DNA of 64,000 bases from positions 3,100,001 through 3,164,000 of the forward strand of contig JACGCM010000669.1 in assembly GCA_014058105.1 (NCBI GenBank). Reading direction: 5' to 3'. The position numbers were made by a program, and so were the translations under genes. This document shows positions 54,511 through 64,000 of the stretch, piece by piece (the stretch's first letter is position 1; each line of letters opens with the position of its first letter). Origin of the DNA: Kingdonia uniflora (lineage: Eukaryota; Streptophyta; Magnoliopsida; Ranunculales; Circaeasteraceae). The notes below the pieces were generated by a model that was not told where the DNA came from, did no database searches, and worked only from the letters and a program-made list of their open reading frames with translations.

Positions 54511-54752
54511 TGTAATAGCCTATTTTCGTATTGCACGAAGATAGCGCTTTACACCTTCGAAATCTAGTATGTTTAGTTATGAACAGGAAACAAACAACAC
54601 TAGATTTAACGTGAAAAACCCTTGAATGGGTTAAAAACCACGACCTCTCATGAGGATTTTAGAAAGAGAGAGAGGTATATTTAGACTGCTAGCTATTACA
54701 AAAAGAGAGAGATGTAAAAAATATCTCTTAGAGGTTCTTAGAGCAACATCTC
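54511..54752 (+). repeat. Left inverted terminal repeat
   Basis: Contains TTGCACGAAGATAGCG, CGAAATCTAGTATGTTTAG, CCCTTGAATGGGTTAAAAAC and CCACGACCTCTCATGAGG, all found complemented in the right end. The last has a short self-complementary core. Confidence 0.85.
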
Positions 54753-55571
54753 TAATTTGTAGCTATCTAGTCTTATTTATAGGTCTTATAATATGACCGT
54801 TGGTTACATTGATGAGGAACGTTACAATATCGGGTTTTGATGAGTCTTCATGGTGGTCTTTTGTAACGTCTTGATACTTGTTGATCTGTAACATATCCAT
54901 TAACATTTTTTAGTTGTGGCTTCAGACCATTGGGAAGATACGATCTCTTGTGATGCTCGTGTGCATACGACCTGTTGATAAGTGGAGGAGTATCTTCTGT
55001 AGCGCGAAGTCACAGGATATTTTGATATCTCCGAACTGTTGATGAAGATATGATCTCTAATAGTGTTCGCGTGTATTCGAACTGTTGATAGATATATGAG
55101 TATTTTCTGCAGTGCGATGTTATTGGATGTTTTGTCATCCCCGAGCTGTAGATGAGGAAATCTGTATTACGATCTCCTTGCTTTTAGTCCTTGATTGGTT
55201 ATCAGTATGTTTACTCGAGCTATGTGAGTTCGAATATCAGACTCAGTACGGGGATTAGAAATAAGCCCTCACAACTGCCCCCTCTCAGCCAATAGCAGGA
55301 GAAACGTGTATTGCGAGTGGTGTTGGTTGAGAAGTTCAGTCGTCTGAATTGAATGTTGTATTGATGGTTTCCATTTTATCTTGAAAGAATAGTAGTTTTG
55401 ACTTTTGGGTCTCCCAAAAATTCTTCTTGAGACGTGCACTTATGATGAATACCTTATTGGTAGTTGTGGAATGCATTAAATGCTGCTATTATAAAAACAT
55501 GGTGAATAGCTGCTATCACTGTTCACCCTGGTTAACGTTGTTAGTCATTCAGGTTGGGTTGAGTAGTAGTG

Positions 55572-55898
55572 ATGGTGACAACTCGACGCCAAGCATATGA
55601 AGTTAGAGTTCAGACAAAATTGGCAAGTCTGCAAACTCGCTATTTTGGCACCCAAAGTCTTTCTCTGCCGACTCCAATCCTTGTTCCTCCAACTTTCCAT
55701 GGGATGTCGTGAGAAGAAGTAGAGGAGGCAGAGGATAATTTTCATCAACTGTACCAATTCCATTATGTTTTGTTTGTTGCTCACCGTCGGTCCTGTCTGC
55801 GGATGCTTGCAGAAGATGCAGTGGCGGCGGAAGACGAAAAGGCGGGGAAGTCGTCTGAGAAGTACTGCCGATACACTGCGAAAGATTGGGTATTGTAA
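55572..55898 (+). pseudogene. Small element-borne ORF, unknown
   Basis: From an ATG at 55572: MVTTRRQAYEVRVQTKLASL, FGTQSLSLPTPILVPPTFHG, one in-frame TGA (about 55710), then EEAEDNFHQLYQFHYVLFVA and AEDAVAAEDEKAGKSSEKYC to TAA at 55896. Basic N-terminus and Ala/Glu-rich tail. No family recognised. A Gly-rich continuation (GGGGYGG) is seen just after the stop. Confidence 0.4.
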
Positions 55899-56891
55899 TG
55901 GTGGAGGAGGTCCTTCATTGGCAGCGGAGGTGGGGGTTATGGAGGAGTGGTGGGATTAATTTTGTCCTCTACTTTACTCCAATTCTCATCCTTGGGCTTT
56001 GAGTTTTTCTGTTGGGACCGTCATTGTTTCTTTTCAGCTGTTGCACTGTCATCTGCAACGTAGGCTATTTTTTGTAAAAGACAAAATTGTCTGTAGAACT
56101 TGTAATCTTTATTTCCAAACTGGTTGAAGTGTTTGTTCTTGTAACTTGTTTTTCTTGAATAATAAATTCGAACTTTATTATCTTGTCTTGTAAGTGATTA
56201 AAGCTGCTTTTAGAACTGTTGTAAGAAACCATTGAACAATTATCCAACTAGTCATTGATGACATAGGTCGAAAATATGTAGATCGTATTGTTGATGAGTT
56301 GAATTAAGTATATCCGAACTGTGTAGGTCTCTTTTATATGTTTGTGGCCTTGTTGAGATATAGTATTGTTATGTCTGCGGAGATGACGAGGTCATAATTT
56401 ATTTTGTGCCATAAGTTCTTGGTGTTAAAGCCATGCCGTTGTCAACTTGAATACTTGTTATCATCGGTAAAACTTGGTCGGAGCCTTTGAAAATCGCGCT
56501 GGATAAACTTGCTAAAGAGGATGTGAGAGCTACTGATATTGAAATCATTCCGCGTGGTGAAGAGAACTATCCATTCTGTCATTATATGTAAGGTCGGATG
56601 ATTGATCATAATAAATTGATTTGCTTGTGTTGAGGTCGTCTCGTCATTGCTTTCAGTATCTATGATAACTTTTGACTGAAATAGAAGTGAAGCAGGATTT
56701 GTTGTTGATTTTCTGCTTCTATTAGACCGAAATTAAGGTAAGTGACAGCTATAATAGCTGTACTTAGGTTTTTGAACTGGAACCATGCTATAAAAAAGTG
56801 CAGCAGGATCGTGCAGCCGTAGAAGGTTGTTGCTGTAAGTAATCGTACTGTAAAATCTGTATAAATTTTCTTGGGCAGTGAGTCCTTAATA

Positions 56892-59800
56892 ATGGCAGAG
56901 GAGAGAGACAGACGTGATAACAGAACACGTTACACCAAAAATAATTATGAGGGCAAACGAAAAGATGTGCATGTTAGGAGAAATGATGTGGACACGTATC
57001 CCGAAGAGCCGTCGTTTCAGAAACTGAAGGATAATATAAAAGCTTTTATTCCCATTTCTCTTAAACCACAATCATTTGCAAACAGAGGCAGAAGTATTTC
57101 TAGAGAGAGAAAATCTTCAAATTTTGAATGCAGTCCTCCAGTATTGTGTAATCTTACTAAGAAGGACAAAGTTTTGTCGTCTGAGGTGCGAGCGGTGACC
57201 GGAGTCGATGACTGTTGCTCTTCTAGTACAGGTTAGTATCTCTGCTTCTAACTTTTCTGTTGTTGTATTAGTTTCTTGGAAAACTGGTAGGTTGCATGTT
57301 TGAACTTTTTTGGGTAGATTAATAACGTGTTGGGTATGGCTGAGGGAGGAGGCCTGTTTGATTAATAAAAACTCTGAATAAATTTTTCCTTTATGTGTGG
57401 TAGATGCGCTCAAAAAACCCAAAACCCTGTAGTAAATTTATTGTATCTACCAGTAGTGAGGAATCATCATCGTCTGATAGGACTATGGATGATTATATGG
57501 TAATTGGTACTGTAACTGTTGATAATCCAGATGTTTCTTCTAGGAGGGATGTGAGGTTGCATGCGGGGAATGAAACTGGGTAATTTTTTAAGTATCCCGA
57601 GAATGTAGACGTAGCGAAAAAAAAATTACAGTATAAAAAGAGTTTAGACGGAGAATGGGGGAATTATGTGATAAATGCAGGGTTGTGGTTTAGAACTCTG
57701 GTGAGATCGAGTGGTAATGTAGAGCATTATCAGGTGCCTTCTCTGGATCGGTGGAAGAGAAGTACGGATATAGGAGATGATATAGATATCGCTTATTATA
57801 ATGAAACTGGCGCAGAGGTCGTAGAGGAAGGATTCCTCTGTTATTTGAACCAGGTCGCATATGGGTTGAGTATTCCCCTAACCTTTTTCCAAAAGGGGGT
57901 AATGAATGCACTAAAGAGTTGCCCTGGTCAATTAAATGGTAACATCTTTAAGATGATGAGAGTCTGTGAAGCCCTTAACCAGAAGTGGAGAGATGGTGGT
58001 ATAGTAAGACAATTTGTTGCGGACGATGTCTTTAAATATTATAAGTTTAAGTATGTAAAAGATCGAAAGAGCGGATACTTGTTTAGTGATTCGGCGAGGC
58101 CGAAATTCTTTGATTTTGAATCTTTTAGGAGACCCAGGTGCGGTCATCTTGTGATGGTGAGGGGTAATTATATGCAAGTGCCTGGGGAACCAGCGCTCGA
58201 GCTGATATATAAGAATTTTAATGAGAGTATGTATCTTCATTCTGCCTGCAGTTTGTCTTTTAATTTATTGCGAGTTGCTAACATAGTTTGTTGCTATTTT
58301 GGCAGAGCCTAATCCAAAAGCTGCTGCTGATACATCGAGTTTGTTCGACGTCATTAGTCGAGAAGGAAACAAACTGAACAAAGTTCTTGGAGAACTAGAA
58401 ATTTACAGAGAGAATAGGCTTAACTCTGTAGTTGAAAAAGTACAACGAGCTCATCAAAAACGAGTTATGGCTGTTTCTGGCTCTGCTTATGCTGATGTGA
58501 TGGAGATTCCTGCCTGTGCTGTGGGTACTTCGAGTTCCTTAGTTCGGCGACCTAGAATAAAAAAGATGGTGCCGCCTTCTGAACAAACAGCTCATGTGCA
58601 GATACCACCGGTGAGAACTGAGGGGGTGGATGCTGATGTAAATATAACTTCTCCTCTGAAGAAGCAGAAAAAAGAATCCGGTAAAGATATCCGAGCTTCT
58701 TCGAAGGGTGTCAACCTCGAATCCGTGGAGCAGGAGGCCTTGGATTTGGCTACGCGTGATCCCATCTGCCTAGATACTCAAATTCGATCCAGCATCTCTC
58801 AGGTATGCAAGGTGTTATTTGATTAAATCTTTTCCAGTAATGACCCGATCTTGTAATACTGTTGTGCTGTATTTGTGGTACAGCTTTTTGTTGCTTGGAA
58901 GTCGGCCGCGAAGGTGTTGAAGCTAGCTGCTGCGAATCGTGGCGAACTTGTTCGGCAACATGATGTAGAGAAAGCTGCTCTGCGAGAATAGTTCGAGCAG
59001 GAAAAGGTACTGCAGAGGGAGCAGTTCGAGAAGGAGAAGGATCTGCAGAAAGATAAGTTCTAGAAGGAAGCTGCCGCTACAAAGCAAGAGGTTGAAGATG
59101 AGGCGAAGAAGGCTGATTCAAGCCTTCTACTTCTGGGGTTTGAGCAGAGAGGATGTCGATCTTGCTCTTACAGGGAAGTATGGCGAGATTGTCTTCCCAG
59201 GGGATGATGCTTCTCCAGTGGCTGAGCAGACCCCGACTCCTTCAGTGGCTGATGATTCAATTAAGGAGATAACATGAGCTAAATCTTGATTATGTAGTTG
59301 TAGTATAGTTCTGAGACTTAGTCGAACTTTGTCCTTTATACTGGTGGTAGAACTGTTTTTGACGAGATTTTGAAATTTTTGTGGTTGCTGTTGATATATG
59401 CTGCTTTGATGTGAATGTATGATTTGTATGTAGGAGGTAGTTTATTTGAGGGGAAAAGTGATCGAGATGGAGAAGGCCTTGAGTCGAGCAAGGGATTTCA
59501 TCAATTGTACTCAACAGGTACACAATAAACTTGAATATGAGAGACGCCTTCATAAGTCAAACTTTGATAAAACCTTTAAGGAGTTATTCGAGCTTCAATG
59601 TAGATATGGGAAGATAAAAATTGAGAGGGATGAGGTTTTGCGAAAAGAGACCGATAGGTTCGTTTTACTCTAAAAATCCCTTAAGGATAAACGGTTCGTA
59701 GATGAGAGCGATAAGTTAGAGTGTCAAAGGTCATTATTGTCTTTGACGCTTTATTTTGAGGCCGAAGTTGATAGTGAGCAGGGTTTGAAGAAGGCCTATT

Positions 59801-60326
59801 TAGAACTGTTAACTGAGATAGGCATAGTGTCGGACCCAGCTCAGGTGAAATTCTTAGCGCAAGAAGCGCATCGCCATAGTAGAGAGGCGTAAAGATGCTT
59901 AGTTCGGGTTAGAGTATCCATCATATGGGGTGGTGTAGGTTCATTGCCTGATGAGCTTGACTTTTGTAGGGGCAAAGAGCAATGAGGATCATTTTCTTCA
60001 ACATAAAAAAGGAGGATATAAAGATCCACGCACAATTAGAAATCGATCTAAGGCATGCTTGTGACAAACTGGAGCGGTGCAAGGGTCATAATGCATGTCT
60101 GGAGAGGGAAAAGGTGGAGTGTGCTAGCTTGTTCCAGAGCTCGGAGAAGAGAGTGACATTGTTAGAAGCACGTTTACTAAATGCGCAACAACGTCTGCAA
60201 GTATCCCAATCACGCTTGAAGAAGAAAATTACTCCAAAGCGGGGAAAACATGCTATCAAGACGGACCACGAACGTCAGATAGCCGATGTAATCGCGTTTT
60301 ATGGGGGCGAGCTCGAGAGAGTATAA
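56892..60326 (+). pseudogene. Putative gypsy-type transposon protein, multi-exon
   Basis: Exons read as 56892-57232 (MAEERDRRDNRTRYTKNNYE.., basic/Ser-rich), 57404-58229, 58313-58801, 58883-59277 and 59440-60326. The second exon carries the core: LNQVAYGLSIPLTFFQKGVM, CPGQLNGNIFKMMRVCEALN, KWRDGGIVRQFVADDVFKYY, KFKYVKDRKSGYLFSDSARP and FFDFESFRRPRCGHLVMV. This is the pattern of the plant 'transposase (putative) gypsy type' domain (PF04195). Later exons encode long coiled coils (REQFEKEKDLQKDK; LEIDLRHACDKLERCKGH). The product would resemble a gag-like protein; its biochemical role is not established. Damage: TAA after GNETG (57581), stops at LRE*FEQ and DKF*KE, a frameshift near 59135 and a stop before SLKDKRFVDE. 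Confidence 0.7.
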
Positions 60327-60571
60327 AATGAATTTAGACGTTATATCTCGAGTTGTGGTAAAGATGTGGAAGTAGAGAATGATAAAATTGAAAATATGTG
60401 GTTTGCAAAAGGGAATGAGCATCTTTGCGCCTCTCTACTATGGCGATTGCGCGCTTCTTGCGCTAAGAATTTCACCCGAGCTGGGTCCGGCACTATGCCT
60501 CTCTCAGTTAACAGTTCTAAATAGGCCTCATTCAAACCCCGCTCACTATCAACTTCGGCCTCAAAATAAAG
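59750..60571. repeat. Inverted duplication of the coding tail
   Basis: The stretch 59750-59900 (encoding AYLELLTEIGIVSDPAQVKF) is repeated in reverse complement at 60416-60571 (AYLELLTERGIVPDPARVKF on the minus strand). The right copy runs straight into the right terminal repeat. Some 515 bases separate the arms. Confidence 0.85.
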
Positions 60572-60828
60572 AGGCTGCTCTGAGAACCTCTAAGAGATCT
60601 TTTCTACATCTCTTTCTCTCTTTGTAATAGCTAGCAGTCTAAATAGACCTCTCTCTCTCTCTCTCTCTCTTTCTTTCTAAAATCCTCATGAGAGGTCGTG
60701 GTTTTTAACCCATTCAAGGGTTTTCCACGCTAAATCTAGTGTTGTTTGTTTCATGTTCATAACTAAACATACTAGATTTCGAAGGTGTAAAACGCTATCT
60801 TCGTGCAATACAAAAATAGGCTATTACA
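60571..60828 (-). repeat. Right inverted terminal repeat
   Basis: Reverse complement of the left repeat, with a longer CT/GA microsatellite (60648-60676) and a few substitutions. The similarity stops at about 60571, where an inverted copy of the element's own coding tail begins. Confidence 0.85.
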
Positions 60829-61432
60829 ATGCGTGTGCAATTTTTTTTCTTCTTGTGCACTTTGATGAAAACATGTTTCCAATCAAATAAAATGTACAAC
60901 ATTTTCCTACATTTTGATGTTTAAAGCCTCAAATTTCTCATAGCAATAAATTCTACATTCTCGATTAGGAGCTTATTCTTCAATCTTCAATCCAGATCAT
61001 CATAAGTACTAATAGTACCACGATAGCCCTAAATGTTTGCATAATTAGTCCGCTACCACAGTTTATTGTCATATGCAAGGTACATGGTTGGCATAAACAC
61101 CTTCAAAAACATTAGTTTTAGGATGCTCACCCAAAGGTGTTAGTTCGTCAGTCCCAACTACCTTAACTAGGAAACCCACTTTGGGTGTTAGCTCAACCAC
61201 CTTTTCTAAGAGTGTAGCCATATTTCCTTCGACTATCTTTCCCAATGCATCTATTCGCCCATATGGATGTGATCGTATGTGAACGCGTCCATTAATTCTT
61301 CCAGATTCGTTACTTAATCAATAATTCCACCTAGACCACGCGTCCATTAGTTTTTCCTTGTGCATGTTGAACAACACTATTACCAGATCCTTCCGCCACA
61401 TATAACAAAATGAAACGCAACTCTGATACCAA
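60829..61432 (-). mobile_element. LTR-retrotransposon 5' internal fragment with primer site
   Basis: The complement of 61421-61432 is TTGGTATCAGAG, an exact tRNA-iMet-type primer site core, one base from an LTR end (TGCCATGG at 61434 on plus). Sequence to the left reads on the minus strand as a broken helical protein (YGRIDALGKIVEGNMATLLE, KVVELTPKVGFLVKV), plausible gag. The far limit is unknown; the element at 54511 ends at 60828, so this older fragment adjoins or was hit by it. Confidence 0.6.
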
Positions 61433-61433
61433 C

Positions 61434-61690
61434 TGCCATGGATTAGCCGTGATTCCAAGCCATGTCCTTGGAGTGCTTGAGGTTATCCCTCAAGTAAGAG
61501 TATGAGCCCCGAAGCCCGACCCAACTCATAAACCCACATTTTGGTGACAGAATTTGCAGCACTAGTCAAATACTCCTTCTCCACTCTCTCTGTCTCTCTG
61601 ATACAATCCCAAGACAACCTTATGCTATTCGCATCGAGCTTCACCATGTAAGTTTTCTCATCGAATCTCATATTAGGTTTTAGGGTCTCC
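61434..61690 (-). repeat. LTR (minus orientation), partial
   Basis: It begins on the plus strand with TGCCATGGATTAGCC directly beside the primer site, so this is the 3' end of a minus-strand LTR. An open frame on the minus strand (MRFDEKTYMVKLDANSIRLS..) crosses it and has no known domain. The other end cannot be fixed before the next gene. Confidence 0.4.
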
Positions 61691-61769
61691 TCAATTTGAT
61701 GTTTGATTTGGGGATATTGAACTTCTCAATTTGTGCAATGTAACAGGTTATGAAATTGGTGATTTGTCG

Positions 61770-61931
61770 ATGATGTCGAGACCGATGGTACTTGTGTTTC
61801 TGCTTCTGATACTGATAATTACATCTCAGTTTGAATGGAAGCAACAACTTGCGAATGAGATTGAAGCAACGCCGATTTTGTCGCAGAAACCGCAACATTC
61901 TTCGAGTAGGGAGGAAGTTGTTAAAGAGAAA
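61770..61931 (+). CDS. First exon of a probable small membrane protein
   Basis: Reads MMSRPMVLVFLLLILIITSQ, then FEWKQQLANEIEATPILSQK and ends SSREEVVKEK at a strong donor (AAA/GTAAGT). It has an N-terminal hydrophobic span or signal anchor followed by a charged segment that looks like the start of a coiled coil. The pattern is familiar from small plant proteins with a signal anchor and coiled coil, but I cannot name it. No second exon is found in the remaining 2 kb, which is retrotransposon sequence, so the rest lies beyond the window or the gene is cut. I chose the second or adjacent ATG at 61770/61773 because the hydrophobic stretch begins there. Confidence 0.5.
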
Positions 61932-62440
61932 GTAAGTTTTCTTTGCAAGAATTTAATTCGTCGTACTTTTACTTGTTTTGCCGAAAAAACGCTGAAAGAG
62001 CACTATTTTTTACCCTGTTTATGTTTGTATTTATCACTTTACGTTAGTAATAGGTTTGTTTATGTAACGACCCCAAGAAGATCCTATACTTGTAACGCTA
62101 GAGGGTGGAACGGTGTGATGCGAGGGTAATGGGAAGAAGAGAGAGACGGTGAATAGATTGGGAGAAGAGAAGGAGACGGAGAAGATGAGAGACAAATGGA
62201 CGGAACAGACATAAAAAATGGTGTGACTTTATTGAAAGAGAACGACCCCTATTACCCAAATTGATGTTGGATAAAGGAAATTCCAAATTATTCACGAGGA
62301 AATTGAAAGAGATGTGACTTCATTGTTAGATGGAGGAGGCACGGAGTTGGGTGATTAGGAAGTTACATCAATTTCCCTGAGCTAATATTGTTATTAGCTC
62401 AATTTCCCTGAGTTATATCAATTTTCAGCTGACCACAAAA
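61932..62440. other. Non-coding stretch
   Basis: Probable intron of the preceding gene. It has a purine-rich GAAGAGAGAG region at 62130-62200. Nothing coding supported. Confidence 0.35.
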
Positions 62441-62449
62441 TCCTCAAAG

Positions 62450-63390
62450 CGGAATCTTCGAAAGCTTGCATATGTATTGCTCTAAACTAGGAAACGTTTG
62501 TTGTCCATGATTATATCATCTAACAATCTCTCTCATCCTTGGAACATCCTACCTTACCTCATTTCCCGAAATCTGGGGCTACATTGCCGAATCTTTCTCC
62601 ATCAAATCAAATGCATGAAAAATACTGCTAAATTATGAACTTTAACTAATAGGAAAAAGGTGCAAAAAGTTGAGAAGTATGCTCGCAAGTTCAAAAACCG
62701 ATGAGCAACCTGCTCCAATGGGTTGCATAATTCGTGATATAGACACTTTTACTCATGTTCGTGAACCATTATCATTCCTCAGCGTTCACCGTGATCATAA
62801 TTTACTAGTTTCATCAAACATTTAACTTGCTCGTTTAGGTCATGTTTCATCTAGAGTTGTTAATTCGTTTAGTAAAAATAGATTCATCTTGTTAACTCTA
62901 GTTCTGCATTTAATTTTAAAGTTTGTACCAATTGTCAACTAGGTACGAGTCATTGGCTCCAATTTACACTTAATGGGAAGTGAAGTGACTTTTCACTTAA
63001 ATTCATTCATTATGACTTATGGGGCCATTGCCAATTTCTTCCACATTCGGTTTCTGTCATTATTTTATTTTTATAGACGATTATTCTTGTTTACCATGGT
63101 TTTATCCAGTGAAGAATAAATGCGATTTTTTCATCTTTATTTGATTTTGAAAGCTATTAAAGATTAGTTTTTTGATTCTATTAAGTCATTTCAATATAAT
63201 GGTGAGAAAAAATTTATGATTCAAAATTTGTGGATCACTTATTTATGTGTGGTATAGAAAAACCTGTATCGTGCCCGCGCACTCAAGCTCAAATTGGGGC
63301 AATCTGTATGCAAACATCCTGACACTTGCACTTCATTTTTAATGTTAATGCGTCCAAGTCCTTATGGGTTGAGCCTTTATCCATGCTGAC
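62450..63390 (+). pseudogene. Ty1-copia integrase fragment (plus strand)
   Basis: Ordered blocks over several frames: LARLGHVSSRVVNSFSKNRF (GAG-pre-integrase, with the HAR.GH-like zinc region), CTNCQLGTSHWLQFTLNGKS, HYDLWGPLPISSTFGFCHYF, FIDDYSCFTWFYPVKNKCDF, DSIKSFQYNGEKKF, LFMCGIEKPVSCPRTQAQIG. The D..G..YF.FIDD pattern and the CP.T..QNG-like block belong to the copia integrase core. The sequence then shifts to LHFIFNVNASKSLWVEP before it decays. Many stops. Confidence 0.8.
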
Positions 63391-63810
63391 CCATAAACAC
63401 GTGGGTGCATTAGCTTAGTAAATAAGTATTAGTCCACTTTCAGTTACATGGTGGTGTTTGCTTTGAGCTCACCCATTTTGAGCTCGAGTGTTTGGGCATG
63501 GTACACATTTTTTTATACCACACATAAATAAGTTATTCACAAATTTTGAAACAGAAAGTTCTTTGCCACCGTCACATTTTAAAGATTTAATAAATTGAGA
63601 AACCGATTTACTACTAGCTTCTGAAATTGAATAAAAATGATTTTTTTTGTTAAAAATTATTTAATAGATAAATTCATGTAAAAACGAGAATAGTCATCTA
63701 TAAAAGTCAACATATTATTAAAAATCGTGTGTCGAAGAATTTGGAGATACTCCCCATACGTCAAAAGTAATCAATGTAAGTAGAAAGTCGCCATTTTTGA
63801 ATTAAGATTA
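63385..63810 (-). pseudogene. Ty1-copia integrase fragment (minus strand)
   Basis: On the minus strand: DVWGVSPNSSTHDF-like start (63770), MLTFIDDYSRF, SEASSKSVSQFIKSLKCDGG, LFMCGIKKCVPCPNTRAQNG, HHHVTESGLILIY and ANAPTCLWV. It is a second copy of the same integrase region as the plus-strand fragment, in opposite orientation and diverged from it. The inverted match at 63220-63262/63508-63550 comes from the two copies. Confidence 0.78.
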
Positions 63811-64000
63811 AATGGGAGTACGTGGCCCTTGCCTTGCTGTTGTTAGGAATATGTCCAAACTCTAAAATTGGACTCAGACCACTCTTGATGAAGAATGATC
63901 TAATTGAGCGGCTACGCGTTTGATTAAGCGCGTAAATTATGATCACGATGAGGAATGATTTCTAACACCTTCTCCGTTTGATGATCGTGTATGGTAGCAT
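63811..64000. other. End of window, no gene
   Basis: No feature supported. Confidence 0.3.

Larger units (their letters stand above)
54511..60828 (+). mobile_element. 6.3-kb element with long inverted terminal repeats
   Basis: It is bounded by TGTAATAGCCTATTTTCG at 54511 and the complement GGCTATTACA ending at 60828. The ends are about 95% identical as inverted repeats over some 245-258 bp. Flanks are ATGCC (54506-54510) and ATGCG (60829-60833), a 4-of-5 match that may be a 5-bp target duplication. Between them lie a small plus-strand ORF and a multi-exon plus-strand gene resembling the plant 'putative gypsy-type transposon' family. No DDE transposase, RT or integrase is recognised. The inverted ends are TG..CA and share an LTR-like block with the sequence at 1363, so class is unresolved: a TIR DNA transposon, or a retroelement with one LTR inverted. 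Confidence 0.78.

Noticed and set aside
56065..56247. Minus-strand open frame in the 6.3-kb element
   Set aside because: AT-rich, low complexity, no conserved pattern; lies in the leader of the element gene.
61483..61671. Minus-strand open frame MRFDEKTYMVKL..
   Set aside because: Protein-like at first sight, but it lies in an LTR beside a primer site and has no recognisable family; kept only as a note under the LTR.

Overview
This window is nuclear DNA from a flowering plant, probably a eudicot. It is AT-rich, its genes are broken by GT-AG introns, and most of it is degenerate transposable element sequence: LINEs, Ty1-copia and Ty3-gypsy pieces, solo LTRs, a Mutator-like element, miniature elements and long hairpins. 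The protein families that can be recognised (RNase III-like RTL, membrane-tethered NAC factor, IAA-amino acid amidohydrolase, plant mobile domain, FAR1-type transposase) are plant families. I see no bacterial operons, CRISPR arrays or virus.

Layout. 0.8-1.6 kb: a minus-strand LTR-retrotransposon gag remnant next to an LTR end. About 2-13 kb: a decayed composite element with a plus-strand plant mobile domain (PMD) gene, a second plus-strand gene of unknown family and a minus-strand FAR1/MULE transposase, all separated by arrays of an imperfect palindrome built on ATTGTCGA..TCGACAAT. A solo LTR with a near-perfect target duplication sits inside the PMD gene. 14-28 kb: an EF-1B processed pseudogene, LINE fragments on both strands, a decayed copia polymerase, a tRNA-Ala-like relic, and a 1.08-kb inverted repeat that folds back on an acidic coding segment.

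28.6-54 kb is the gene-bearing core: a small membrane protein (minus), an RTL3-type ribonuclease III-like protein (plus, four coding exons), a NAC transcription factor with a C-terminal membrane anchor (plus, four exons) with a broken partial tandem copy of its first exon, and an ILR1-like auxin-conjugate hydrolase (minus, five exons). Their introns have trapped other DNA. The last RTL intron holds two opposed retropseudogenes (a PPR-SMR protein and a long-chain acyl-CoA synthetase). NAC intron 1 holds a complete TRIM-like mini-retrotransposon with a perfect target duplication. The 7.6-kb first intron of the hydrolase holds an antisense LINE and a solo LTR with a perfect target duplication.

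54.5-60.8 kb: a young element bounded by ~250-bp inverted repeats. It carries a multi-exon, mutated gene resembling the plant 'putative gypsy-type transposon' family with a coiled-coil tail. 61-64 kb: an LTR junction with a tRNA-iMet-type primer site, the first exon of a probable small membrane protein gene, and two head-to-head copia integrase fragments.

The intact host genes are unrelated in pathway (small-RNA processing, transcription, auxin homeostasis). Their adjacency looks like ordinary plant gene order, not a cluster. Exon boundaries were assigned by reading splice sites and protein continuity by eye.
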